IMG/VR virus record: IMGVR_UViG_3300000117_000075 | Location: 1-38,687 of that record | Source of the DNA: a virus | Length of the DNA stretch: 38,687 nucleotides | Direction: 5' to 3' (one strand) | Shown: in pieces, positions 31,703 to 38,507 of the stretch | Position numbering within the stretch: the stretch's first letter is position 1 | How the letters are laid out: each line of letters opens with the position of its first letter | Translations under genes and position numbers: made by a program | Notes under the pieces: generated by a model | Database searches by the model: none | The model's input: the letters and a program-made list of their open reading frames with translations, nothing else | What the model was told of the DNA's origin: nothing

Positions 31703-32529
31703 TTTATCATTTCTCCTATTGTTTTTCCACTAATTTGTTTTAGGCTATTATAACCTAACATCTGTAATATCTTCTTTGCTTGAATACGGATTGTAGAAAC
31801 ATCGTATCCTGTTTTTTCTGACAACTCCTTTTGGGTTATCTGCATTAGATTAGCCTTTGCCACTATCATACAAACAGCAGCACAATATGTTCTGCCCTTG
31901 GTAAAATTGCTTGCCTCTAGGATGGGCTCTAACATTATGTGCATTTCTTGACATAGCGTAATAAATTCAGCACTATCATAAATAGCCCTAGAAGTTTTAT
32001 CTAACATCGAAACCGTATTGTCTCTAGCATATACACTAGAGTTACCAAAGTGCTTTGCTATTGCCCTAGTTAGGCGGTTGACCTTTCTCATATCACATTC
32101 GAATTCCTTTCTAACTTCTCTAAGTTTGATAGGTATTCCGTTTTCTTTCAGAACATAATACACTAATGCCGTTGCCCTAGTCTCGTAACTATATTTATTA
32201 CTAAACACATGCCCTCTAAATAAAGAAATATAGCATTCTTCTACTCTATCTCTTAGAGGATGATTGGTAGCAATAGACGATAGAACTAGATTACAATATA
32301 CCAACCCTGTCTGTATGTTAGTTTCAGAAGCATCGTATCTGTTTCTGTTAGTGGTTCCTAAAGTATTCCTAAAGGTAGACTCTCTAACTACCTCTCCGGA
32401 TGGGTTGAATTGCGAAACGCTTTGTTCAAACAATTCGGTTATTTCAACCAAGCCGCAATCGTCGCAGATTCTTTCTCCCATTACTTCATCAAAACTAAAA
32501 TTATTATTTCCACACTCTATACATGTCAT
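31699..32529 (-). CDS. tfb: Transcription initiation factor TFB (TFIIB homologue)
   Basis: 276 residues. N-terminal zinc ribbon C3-x2-C6 and C22-x2-C25 ('CIECG', 'CDDCG'), a B-reader/linker region with 'SGEVVRESTFRNTLGT', then two cyclin-like repeats: one around 'RDRVEECYISLFRGH' to 'VNRLTRAIAKHF' and one around 'EASNFTKGRTYCAAVCMIVAKA', ending with a helix-turn-helix 'QKELSEKTGYDVSTIRIQAKKI'. TFB bridges TBP and RNA polymerase; the viral copy probably redirects host polymerase to viral promoters. It sits within the Ubl/E1/JAB cluster, overlapping the 419-residue gene by four bases. Confidence 0.92.
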   Translation of the reverse strand: MTCIECGNNNFSFDEVMGERICDDCGLVEITELFEQSVSQFNPSGEVVRESTFRNTLGTTNRNRYDASETNIQTGLVYCNLVLSSIATNHPLRDRVEECYISLFRGHVFSNKYSYETRATALVYYVLKENGIPIKLREVRKEFECDMRKVNRLTRAIAKHFGNSSVYARDNTVSMLDKTSRAIYDSAEFITLCQEMHIMLEPILEASNFTKGRTYCAAVCMIVAKANLMQITQKELSEKTGYDVSTIRIQAKKILQMLGYNSLKQISGKTIGEMIK

Positions 32530-33785
32530 AGTAATCGACCCAAGTCGTTTTTAATTAAATCTTCAAAGTCTAATCGGTTCTTACTCATATCCCTTTCATT
32601 GAGATAAGAGTTAATCGTACTAACTAAACGAATAGTAGCACTATCATTCATGAAAGCGAATCCTCTAGCCACCATTTGGTCGCCTACGCTAGTAGCCCCA
32701 TTAAAATTCATATTATCTACACATATAGGGCCAGCCCATCCGTAATGATAAGTGATTTCGAAGACATCTATCCATTCTCCACTCTCATTTTCTGTTTGAC
32801 CGACTTTTATCCTTGTAGTGAATCTCTGCCAAATATATGTCTGTACCGATTGGGTACTTTCTTGGTTGCTAGACTTCCTAATCTTCCAATCATACGAATT
32901 ACCCCTAATAAATAGCCACTCGTTATTATTTGAGCCTACTGTCTGCTTATCAGTTCTAAAATAATGCTTCCCCTTAATGACCTTTTCATGTCTCTTTGGT
33001 TTGATTATTGCCCCTTCTTCTTCAACATGATAGAAGAAAGTCTTCGGGAAATTTTCACATATTTCCTCAACTAATTCCTTGGCTCTCCTTTCCACTATAT
33101 CGCTAGTTCTGTTTTGTGAAAGGAACGCCTTCATCAACTTTAATTCTGATTCGCTAGGCTCTCTTTCCATTAATTTACAAAATAACATTTTAGGCGAAAG
33201 GTTATTCCAATTGCCTCTTCTACTTCCATCCCTATACGAATTAACAAAGGTCACTAAATCCTTTTGGGCTATTTCTCCCCACACCGAATCGGAAACTTCT
33301 ATTGCATATTTGGTAGAGCCTATTTTTTCTACATTTAATCTAACCTCAACCTTATTGTAGTTTTCATAGAAATGGTAAGGGGCCCTATTCTCAATAGCAT
33401 AAGAGATAGGCTCCGGAACTTCCATATTAGTAAACAAAAGACTTAGCAATTTAGAAGAATCCGTCTCGCCCACAGCAGCACTGTAGGCAACTCTAGCCAA
33501 GGCCGAAGATATTAATTTCAGACTATGGCTCTTACCCATGACATAATACTTACCATCGTATTTTACATGTATAGGCAACCCACCTATAGTAAGAACAGTT
33601 TCCCATTCCCCATAGTTTTTCTTTAACTGTCTAGAAAAGAGATTAGTTAGGCTCGTATGAATAGGGTCGCCTTTGGTCTGAACTCTTCCCGATACTTCTC
33701 GGCGCATTGGTAGGACTAGGCCCCCATCTGAAGTTATTTCTGTTATTAGAGTACTTCTGTCTGTATTTACTATTGTTATTCTCAT
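32526..33785 (-). CDS. Unknown 419-residue protein of the Ubl cluster, possible E2-like domain
   Basis: Starts at ATG 33785 with GTGATAAA upstream. The N-terminal 110 residues are beta-rich ('LVLPMRRE', 'TIGGLPIHVKYDGKYYVMG'), the middle is helical, and the last 130 residues include 'YGWAGPICVDN' with C355, which recalls the G-x-(I/V)-C-(L/V)-(D/G) active site of ubiquitin-conjugating enzymes and of the PRTRC protein B (Prok-E2_D) group. No HPN triad is visible. The gene neighbourhood of Ubl, E1 and JAB makes an E2 role attractive, but the protein is longer than usual and the similarity weak. Function should be considered unknown. Confidence 0.45.
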   Translation of the reverse strand: MRITIVNTDRSTLITEITSDGGLVLPMRREVSGRVQTKGDPIHTSLTNLFSRQLKKNYGEWETVLTIGGLPIHVKYDGKYYVMGKSHSLKLISSALARVAYSAAVGETDSSKLLSLLFTNMEVPEPISYAIENRAPYHFYENYNKVEVRLNVEKIGSTKYAIEVSDSVWGEIAQKDLVTFVNSYRDGSRRGNWNNLSPKMLFCKLMEREPSESELKLMKAFLSQNRTSDIVERRAKELVEEICENFPKTFFYHVEEEGAIIKPKRHEKVIKGKHYFRTDKQTVGSNNNEWLFIRGNSYDWKIRKSSNQESTQSVQTYIWQRFTTRIKVGQTENESGEWIDVFEITYHYGWAGPICVDNMNFNGATSVGDQMVARGFAFMNDSATIRLVSTINSYLNERDMSKNRLDFEDLIKNDLGRLL

Positions 33786-33789
33786 TTTA

Positions 33790-33957
33790 TCACATCATAT
33801 ATGTATTATTACTTAAATTATTATCACAATTATCGTGTATTTCTTTCTTCATTTCTTCGGGTAAGACTAACTGCTTACCACATATTCTGCACTTAGTCGC
33901 TATTCTTTTCTTGTACGACCAAGCACTAGGAGTATAATTGGGGTCTTTGTCTTTCAT
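33790..33957 (-). CDS. Small zinc-ribbon-like protein, 55 residues
   Basis: ATG 33957 overlaps the upstream stop (ATGA). C23-x2-C26 ('CRIC') and C44 with nearby H41 ('IHDNCD') make a possible zinc site; a polar Asn-rich tail 'NNLSNNTYMM' ends it. Fills the gap between the gene pair. Confidence 0.5.
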   Translation of the reverse strand: MKDKDPNYTPSAWSYKKRIATKCRICGKQLVLPEEMKKEIHDNCDNNLSNNTYMM

Positions 33958-34214
33958 TTTAAAGCCTCATAGTATTCTATTGCTTCTATTCTTTCGGGTA
34001 TGTTCTTTGCCATCCATTCGAAGAATCCCATCTCAACTGCTTCCGGAATGTCCCATAGGCATTCTCTAAATACGGAAGTAATTGCAAATATCTTTTCCTT
34101 TGGAGAGTTATCTAAAGAGATAACCAACTCCATTTTAGTCCTGTTAACAGGGCTAAGTTCCTCGATGAAAGTTTCAATCACCGATATACATTGCCTTTCA
34201 TTTTTAAAAAACAT
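33954..34214 (-). CDS. Unknown 86-residue helical protein after the Ubl gene
   Basis: Start taken at ATG 34214 (GGGGTTGT upstream). A 12-codon longer version from ATG 34250 has GGGAGGG before it, but both that site and start lie in a stable hairpin (34233-34262). Sequence is helical with 'QCISVIETFIEELSP', 'KIFAITSVFRECLWDIPEA' and 'GFFEWMAKNIPERIEAIEYYE'. Single Cys in the first helix. Not recognised. Confidence 0.55.
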   Translation of the reverse strand: MFFKNERQCISVIETFIEELSPVNRTKMELVISLDNSPKEKIFAITSVFRECLWDIPEAVEMGFFEWMAKNIPERIEAIEYYEALK

Positions 34215-34232
34215 AATACAACCCCAAGGGAA

Positions 34233-34262
34233 GGGAGAGTAGTTTCCCATTACTACCCTCCC
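34233..34262 (-). promoter_or_regulatory. Stable RNA hairpin downstream of the Ubl gene
   Basis: On the minus strand the arms GGGAGGGTAGT and ACTACTCTCCC pair over 11 positions (one G.U) around an eight-base loop AATGGGAA that contains an ATG with its ribosome site in the stem. It begins 17 bases after the Ubl stop. It could weaken transcription, protect the Ubl mRNA 3' end or gate translation of the next gene. No long U-run follows directly. Confidence 0.55.
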
Positions 34263-34278
34263 TATTTACTTAGTTATT

Positions 34279-34479
34279 TCAACCGCCGACGATAGCCGGA
34301 GTTAAAACAACCGATTCGACATCATCCCAGTTAACAGATGAAATGTTCTCTCTCGATACCATTTCTCCGTCAATAAATACCCAATCCGTAGGGTGGGTAT
34401 TAATCTGCTCTATTACTTCACTAGCCACTAGGGATAGTGATGTATGTCCTGTCTCATTCAAAATTGTTAAACTTATCAT
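34279..34479 (-). CDS. Ubiquitin-like (ThiS/MoaD beta-grasp) protein ending in Gly-Gly
   Basis: 66 residues, ATG 34479 with GAGGTGA seven bases upstream. A short beta-grasp: first strands 'MISLTILNE' and 'TSLSLVA', helix 'SEVIEQINTHP', then 'DWVFIDGEMVSREN' and final strands 'VESVVLTPAIVGG'. The 'V.(I/L)(D/N)GE.V' stretch and an exposed C-terminal VGG are the marks of ThiS, MoaD and prokaryotic Ubl proteins such as PRTRC protein C. The Gly-Gly is the true C-terminus, so no processing is needed before activation by the E1-like protein. Conjugation is likely but a sulphur-carrier role cannot be excluded. Confidence 0.7.
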   Translation of the reverse strand: MISLTILNETGHTSLSLVASEVIEQINTHPTDWVFIDGEMVSRENISSVNWDDVESVVLTPAIVGG

Positions 34480-34535
34480 TTATCATTCACCTCTTCTATT
34501 TTTTTTAGTTCGCATTACCTATTAAAGCCCTGCGT

Positions 34536-35687
34536 TTAGTATTCGGGTTTGCCACCCGAAGCCAATATATTGTCAATTATTTGACTAGCCTCTCTCTGAC
34601 CTAACTCTCCTACTTCTCCTTCATATCCAAGCCTTACCAAATATCTCTGTTGCTTGTATGTAGATGGAGTATCTTCGCCCTTGATAATCTTATCAAGGGT
34701 TTGTAGTTGCTGGGCCGAAAGATGGGGTATGTGGCCATAGCCTCTAGTAACCCTTTCCCTCATGTCCCCGACGAAATTCTTCTCCCAAGTAGTCATATGG
34801 TCGGTAGATATATTGTAAAAGTCCGGAAGTCCGTAGTATTCACAAACCTTAGCAAACATTTCTCTTGCCAATCTATCCTTATCTTCTCTTAACATAGTAT
34901 ATTGCGCCGCTCTAAGAGATTCTCTCTTTTCCTTTAGAGACATTAAGACATCCAATTGCATATCTTCTATCTCACATTGCTGCTTATACTCTCCTATTCT
35001 AAGATTGAATAGAACCAAATCCTGCCATAGTTTCTCGGTAGGATATCCCCTAGTGTTTATCTGCGCTTTGGGATTGTCGGGATGATTCCATCTCCAAACA
35101 ATTGATGCCATAGTGTGGCCATCTTCGCCATAGTTTCCTTTACCTGCTTTCCTTATCGCAGTAACAGGTCGCCTAGTTTGTACCTTAGCATCGTATTCCC
35201 ACTTTAGAACTCTAACATTTACTCTGACATCATATTCTTTAACGGCTTCAAACATTTCAGTAAAATGCTCTCCATGTTTATGCCACCAAGCGGTTTGCAT
35301 CATAGAAGCAACTCTTACCTTCATCCATTCATCAATCATTTCATCAGTAATCATCTCTTCCTGCATTCCAGTAGATAGTGCTATCTGCTTTAGAATATGG
35401 TAGGAATTAATATGGTCGGAACCAACTAAAATCATTTCTCCATTTTCAGTATTTTCTACTTCAAAGTGATATACAATCCTATGTCCACAAAGACATTCGC
35501 CCTTTCTATCTTCCCACCATTCGGGGACTTCGATATCTCCCCAGTAAACTTTACCGGTGGCAATCCATTCTTTACAAGCCTCTTCATAATCATCTGCTAC
35601 AGATAAATCAACCATCCTCTCGATTAGTTTCCTATCATATCTTCCAGTACCTAATTTTCTCTTAGGTTTAATTAGTAATTCATCCAT
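34536..35687 (-). CDS. Unknown 383-residue protein with Cys motif and TxxQ helical tail
   Basis: Start ATG 35687 in TAATG with GAGGTGG upstream; a longer frame to 35708 is less likely. The region near residue 70 reads 'CLCGHRIVYHFEVENTENGE' then 'ILVGSDHI', a CxCG...IVGSxCI type motif known from small viral proteins (the second Cys is Asp here). The C-terminus has 'PSTYKQQRYLVRLGYEGE' followed by 'EASQIIDNI', a helical T..Q..YL..LG motif found at the end of various phage DNA-metabolism proteins. The middle is helical with many Trp. DNA-related role suspected; not established. Confidence 0.6.
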   Translation of the reverse strand: MDELLIKPKRKLGTGRYDRKLIERMVDLSVADDYEEACKEWIATGKVYWGDIEVPEWWEDRKGECLCGHRIVYHFEVENTENGEMILVGSDHINSYHILKQIALSTGMQEEMITDEMIDEWMKVRVASMMQTAWWHKHGEHFTEMFEAVKEYDVRVNVRVLKWEYDAKVQTRRPVTAIRKAGKGNYGEDGHTMASIVWRWNHPDNPKAQINTRGYPTEKLWQDLVLFNLRIGEYKQQCEIEDMQLDVLMSLKEKRESLRAAQYTMLREDKDRLAREMFAKVCEYYGLPDFYNISTDHMTTWEKNFVGDMRERVTRGYGHIPHLSAQQLQTLDKIIKGEDTPSTYKQQRYLVRLGYEGEVGELGQREASQIIDNILASGGKPEY

Positions 35688-35869
35688 TATTTTCCACCTC
35701 TTATACAACTCTTATGTCTTATTTCTACTTCCCCTTGTTTTTTAGGAATGATACATACGCAGGAAGGACAACTTGGCCCCCTGCATTTATCACAACTAGT
35801 AGAGCCTTGGGTTTTCTTACATTCGATACAAGTACCGAACTTACTTTCCATTTTATGTAGTGCTACCAT
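35687..35869 (-). CDS. Small zinc-binding protein, 60 residues
   Basis: GAGGTGAATAATA precedes the ATG. Seven cysteines: C14-x2-C17, C26-x2-C29, C34-x2-C37-x-C39 ('CIECKK', 'CDKC', 'CPSCVC') make one or two zinc knuckles, with a basic C-terminus. Probably nucleic acid or protein binding. Confidence 0.6.
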   Translation of the reverse strand: MVALHKMESKFGTCIECKKTQGSTSCDKCRGPSCPSCVCIIPKKQGEVEIRHKSCIRGGK

Positions 35870-35871
35870 TA

Positions 35872-36105
35872 TTATTCACCTCTATCCATTATCTCGTATT
35901 GGTATTGCTCTCTCAAATAAGCATCTAACATCTCTGTTAGTTTCTTTGGGAATACTTCAAAAATCCCAGCAATTGTTCCTCGCTGCAAACATAGCCAAAG
36001 CCTATGATAGTTGTTAATCAATATCTCCGGACTTCCGTTTGCGTTCTCTTTAATAATTACCGCAGGTAATTCTTCATCATCTATTATTCTAAATTCTACT
36101 TCCAT
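35872..36105 (-). CDS. Unknown 77-residue protein
   Basis: Alpha/beta: 'VEFRIIDDEELPAVIIKE' then 'YHRLWLCLQRGTIAGIF' and a C-terminal helix 'LTEMLDAYLREQYQYEI'. Spaced tightly with neighbours. No family recognised. Confidence 0.55.
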   Translation of the reverse strand: MEVEFRIIDDEELPAVIIKENANGSPEILINNYHRLWLCLQRGTIAGIFEVFPKKLTEMLDAYLREQYQYEIMDRGE

Positions 36106-36106
36106 T

Positions 36107-36382
36107 TTAATCCCTCATTAAATTCCATATCTCTTCTATATCTTTGTGCATTAATGCACCTTCTTTATTTTCAATTACCGTCCTAACTAATACACCGCTA
36201 ATAGTAGTGAGTAGTTCCTCACTAGGTTCACTAATAAGTATTTTAGTAATCTTCTCTTGCATTTCTATTGCGTACATTTCTTCAGAAAGGCAATCCCAAC
36301 AATCGTCATAAACAAATCTCTCTGTCGCATGGCAAAAGGTTTTGATAAAGTTGTTACCTTTACATTCTCTACATTCAATCAT
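36107..36382 (-). CDS. Small zinc-ribbon protein, 91 residues
   Basis: C4-x2-C7 ('CRECKGN') and C28-x2-C31 ('CWDC') with C17-H18 between give a zinc ribbon; the last 50 residues are helical ('EEMYAIEMQEKITKILI'). Its ATG lies in the second copy of the 21-base direct repeat that bounds the next gene upstream. Confidence 0.6.
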   Translation of the reverse strand: MIECRECKGNNFIKTFCHATERFVYDDCWDCLSEEMYAIEMQEKITKILISEPSEELLTTISGVLVRTVIENKEGALMHKDIEEIWNLMRD

Positions 36383-36394
36383 TCAATCATCTCC
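36374..36394. repeat. 21-base direct repeat, downstream copy
   Basis: Perfect copy of 36514-36534 at a distance of 140 bases; on the minus strand it starts GGAGATGATTGAATGATTGA and contains ribosome site, stop and start of adjacent genes. Confidence 0.85.
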
Positions 36395-36522
36395 TTATCC
36401 ATTAAATAGCAATCTGTTTTACAAGTAGGACAACCTTTCCCAATACCATCCCCATCTTCAAACATCACTAAATCTTCTTCTTCTCCTTGCCAGCCGCATT
36501 TATTACAAGTTACTTCAATCAT
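36379..36522 (-). CDS. Small zinc-ribbon protein, 47 residues
   Basis: C6-x2-C9 ('CNKCGW') and C31-x2-C34 ('CPTC') with C38. Both the start (ATG 36522 overlapping TGA) and the stop lie in the 21-base repeats at 36374-36394 and 36514-36534, so the gene reads as a cassette. It ends 'EMIE', the same as the gene before it, for that reason. Confidence 0.62.
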   Translation of the reverse strand: MIEVTCNKCGWQGEEEDLVMFEDGDGIGKGCPTCKTDCYLMDKEMIE

Positions 36523-36534
36523 TCAATCATCTCC
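36514..36534. repeat. 21-base direct repeat, upstream copy
   Basis: Perfect copy of 36374-36394. Holds the end of the gene at 36519-37160 and the start of the 47-residue zinc-ribbon gene. Confidence 0.85.
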
Positions 36535-37160
36535 GTATTAGTACCAAATATTTCATTACTCTTTTTTATTTCAGAATTTCTCATATTCTTGTAGTGGTCT
36601 GCTGGCCACCAAGGAGGAGCCCTGCCATTTTTCCAAGTTGCAAATTTCCATTTACCTTGTAAATAATAGTGTCTATAACTTTCTATAACAAAGTTCCATG
36701 TATTCTCTTGGGGACTTAATCGGTAATAGTCATCCATAGCAATTGTTACCGGAGTTAATTCTTTACAAGTAAAATCGTGACTTCTAAGCAACTTACCGTA
36801 ATCGACAACATCAAGAATCCTATCATAAGAACCATGCCTTTTACCATATCTAAAAGTAAATTCTTCGCAAAGGGCCTTACCATGTGCTAGTAGCCAATTG
36901 AAATTATCTAAAGACTTCCTTGCCCAAATGGTACTAGGATGATTTAACATAGCCGGTTTCATTAGTCTAGAATTAATCATTTTATGATATATCTTTAGTT
37001 CCGCCAATGATGGTTCATAGCGACATTCAGAAATAAACCTCATGTAGAGTATATTAGTATGTAGCATTTGACATGTTTCAGTCGGCATTTTTACTACATG
37101 CTTGTCTAGCATTTCTTGTGCTGATTCTCTTGGGCATTCTGATAGTGCAAATATATTCAT
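36519..37160 (-). CDS. Conserved marine-phage protein, 213 residues (possible DNA glycosylase-like)
   Basis: Start at ATG 37160 with AGGTGAATAAA upstream. It opens 'MNIFALSECP' and has 'DKHVVKMPTETCQML', 'HPSTIWARKSLDNFNWLL' and 'FTFRYGKRHGSYD'. I recall this set of motifs (MNIF..., CDKHVVKM...E.AQ.L, HP...W...S..NY.WL) in many marine phage proteins, sometimes linked to pyrimidine-dimer glycosylase-type folds; the biochemical role is uncertain. Ends 'PPWWPADHYK' and an acidic tail. Confidence 0.6.
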   Translation of the reverse strand: MNIFALSECPRESAQEMLDKHVVKMPTETCQMLHTNILYMRFISECRYEPSLAELKIYHKMINSRLMKPAMLNHPSTIWARKSLDNFNWLLAHGKALCEEFTFRYGKRHGSYDRILDVVDYGKLLRSHDFTCKELTPVTIAMDDYYRLSPQENTWNFVIESYRHYYLQGKWKFATWKNGRAPPWWPADHYKNMRNSEIKKSNEIFGTNTEMIE

Positions 37161-37161
37161 T

Positions 37162-37509
37162 TTATTCACCTTTTAAATTATTAAATTCTGGGAAATGCTT
37201 GTCAATTAAGTAAGCACAAGCATCCCAAACTTCTAGTTGGTCTTTGTAGTATTCTACACACTGCTCTCTAGATTGTGGCTGATGTTCAAAATAACCATAA
37301 TAGGAAAGGTATTTTGCCGCCATAGTTAATTGTGATTTGGTTTTACCTTTGTTTAGATTATGGATGTAAGGTATTCCTCTCCATCCTATCTTTTCTACTA
37401 GAGAAGAAATTGCTTCGTCTCTACCCATAATAATCGGAGCAACATTTACCTTCATGGCAATGATACCGCTTCTTCTTAGACTAGGTACAAATTCTTTTCC
37501 AAAACTCAT
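37162..37509 (-). CDS. Unknown 115-residue protein
   Basis: Coupled by ATGA to the gene before. Basic and helical: 'RDEAISSLVEKIGWRGIPY', 'LTMAAKYLSYYGYFE', 'WDACAYLIDKHFPEF'. No family recognised. Confidence 0.55.
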   Translation of the reverse strand: MSFGKEFVPSLRRSGIIAMKVNVAPIIMGRDEAISSLVEKIGWRGIPYIHNLNKGKTKSQLTMAAKYLSYYGYFEHQPQSREQCVEYYKDQLEVWDACAYLIDKHFPEFNNLKGE

Positions 37510-37772
37510 TCCGAATCAACACCGTCTAAAGGTTCGGGTAGCCATTCTTTAGGACAGCCTTCTCTAACCGCTTGTCGGATTGCTTGGTTAAAACACGGTT
37601 CGAACTTCTCATGTGTTTTAATTACTAAGTGATTCCAAGTATCGCCCCAGCAAACTGTTACTCTCCAACCATGCTTAGTTGGATAAACTGTTAGTAGTTT
37701 CCTAGTAGCCCAATCTTGGTCAGGTAATCCGTACTTCAATCCTTCTCCTTCTTTCCATATTATATCAGTCAT
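37506..37772 (-). CDS. Unknown 88-residue protein
   Basis: Beta-rich with 'LLTVYPTKHGWRVTVCWGD' and 'HLVIKTHEKFEP', then a helix 'NQAIRQAVREG' and an acidic end. Coupled by ATGA to the next gene. No family recognised. Confidence 0.5.
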   Translation of the reverse strand: MTDIIWKEGEGLKYGLPDQDWATRKLLTVYPTKHGWRVTVCWGDTWNHLVIKTHEKFEPCFNQAIRQAVREGCPKEWLPEPLDGVDSE

Positions 37773-37774
37773 AT

Positions 37775-37990
37775 TTATGCCTCCAATTCTGTTTCATATT
37801 CAATCTTAAATTCCCATGTGTGAAAAATATCATGGCCCCCAAGGAAACCACCTGCTTCTCTAATCGGCCCGATAAATCTAGCCGCACAAACTTGACAATA
37901 AACCATTACAATTCGTTCATCAATTAGTGTACCATTGTCTCTTTCAATAGTTACTATATTGCCAATATCATCTTCTGTATATTTAGTCAT
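37775..37990 (-). CDS. Unknown 71-residue protein with CxxC
   Basis: GGTGAGAGTAG precedes the ATG. 'VYCQVCAARF' carries one Cys pair, followed by 'GGHDIFHTWEF', where His residues could complete a metal site. No family recognised. Confidence 0.5.
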   Translation of the reverse strand: MTKYTEDDIGNIVTIERDNGTLIDERIVMVYCQVCAARFIGPIREAGGFLGGHDIFHTWEFKIEYETELEA

Positions 37991-38261
37991 CTACTCTCAC
38001 CCAGTAAACTGTTCCATGCTTATATTTGGAATAATTCCACCTAACATAGTTAGGGCTCTTAATCAATAGCCTAGTCATTTTCCTAGGTATTGGAATCATT
38101 TTCATTATGTGCCCTTTTTTATTAGGAGTTATTGCCACCATTCTAGCAGCATCAGTTCCACTAAAGGGGAGCGAAGTATCTAAATCACTTCTTTCTAGTG
38201 CGTCTAACCAATTCGCTTCTTGTCTAGTTACTCTTCCTAGTCTCTTTGCTCTACCACTCAT
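37983..38261 (-). CDS. Unknown 92-residue basic protein
   Basis: Start at ATG 38261, one base after the upstream stop and with GGTGAT seven bases ahead; a longer frame to 38306 would overlap the previous gene by 44 bases. Basic N-terminus 'MSGRAKRLGRVTRQE' and C-terminal 'YSKYKHGTVYWVRVDD'. Possibly nucleic-acid binding; no family recognised. Confidence 0.55.
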   Translation of the reverse strand: MSGRAKRLGRVTRQEANWLDALERSDLDTSLPFSGTDAARMVAITPNKKGHIMKMIPIPRKMTRLLIKSPNYVRWNYSKYKHGTVYWVRVDD

Positions 38262-38262
38262 A

Positions 38263-38505
38263 TTAATCACCATCTCTATATCTTTGATAGGCTTCTTCAT
38301 CTGCATTACTCTTCATCCTTTCATGGTCTACCCAATCAAAATAATCGGCTGCTATTCTTTCTACTTCTTCCCTAACAAAATCAACTGCATCTTCGGGACT
38401 ATCTACTAGAGATTCTAACAAGTCTGTCAGTTCTGCTTTATTCATGTGGTCATTCATCAAACTATATGCGGAAGTATATCCGCAAAATATCAATACATCT
38501 TTCAT
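38263..38505 (-). CDS. Unknown 80-residue acidic protein
   Basis: GGAGAAATAAAT precedes the ATG. Helical and acidic: 'KAELTDLLESLVDSPEDAV' and 'EEVERIAADYFDWVDHERM'. No family recognised. Confidence 0.55.
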   Translation of the reverse strand: MKDVLIFCGYTSAYSLMNDHMNKAELTDLLESLVDSPEDAVDFVREEVERIAADYFDWVDHERMKSNADEEAYQRYRDGD

Positions 38506-38507
38506 AT

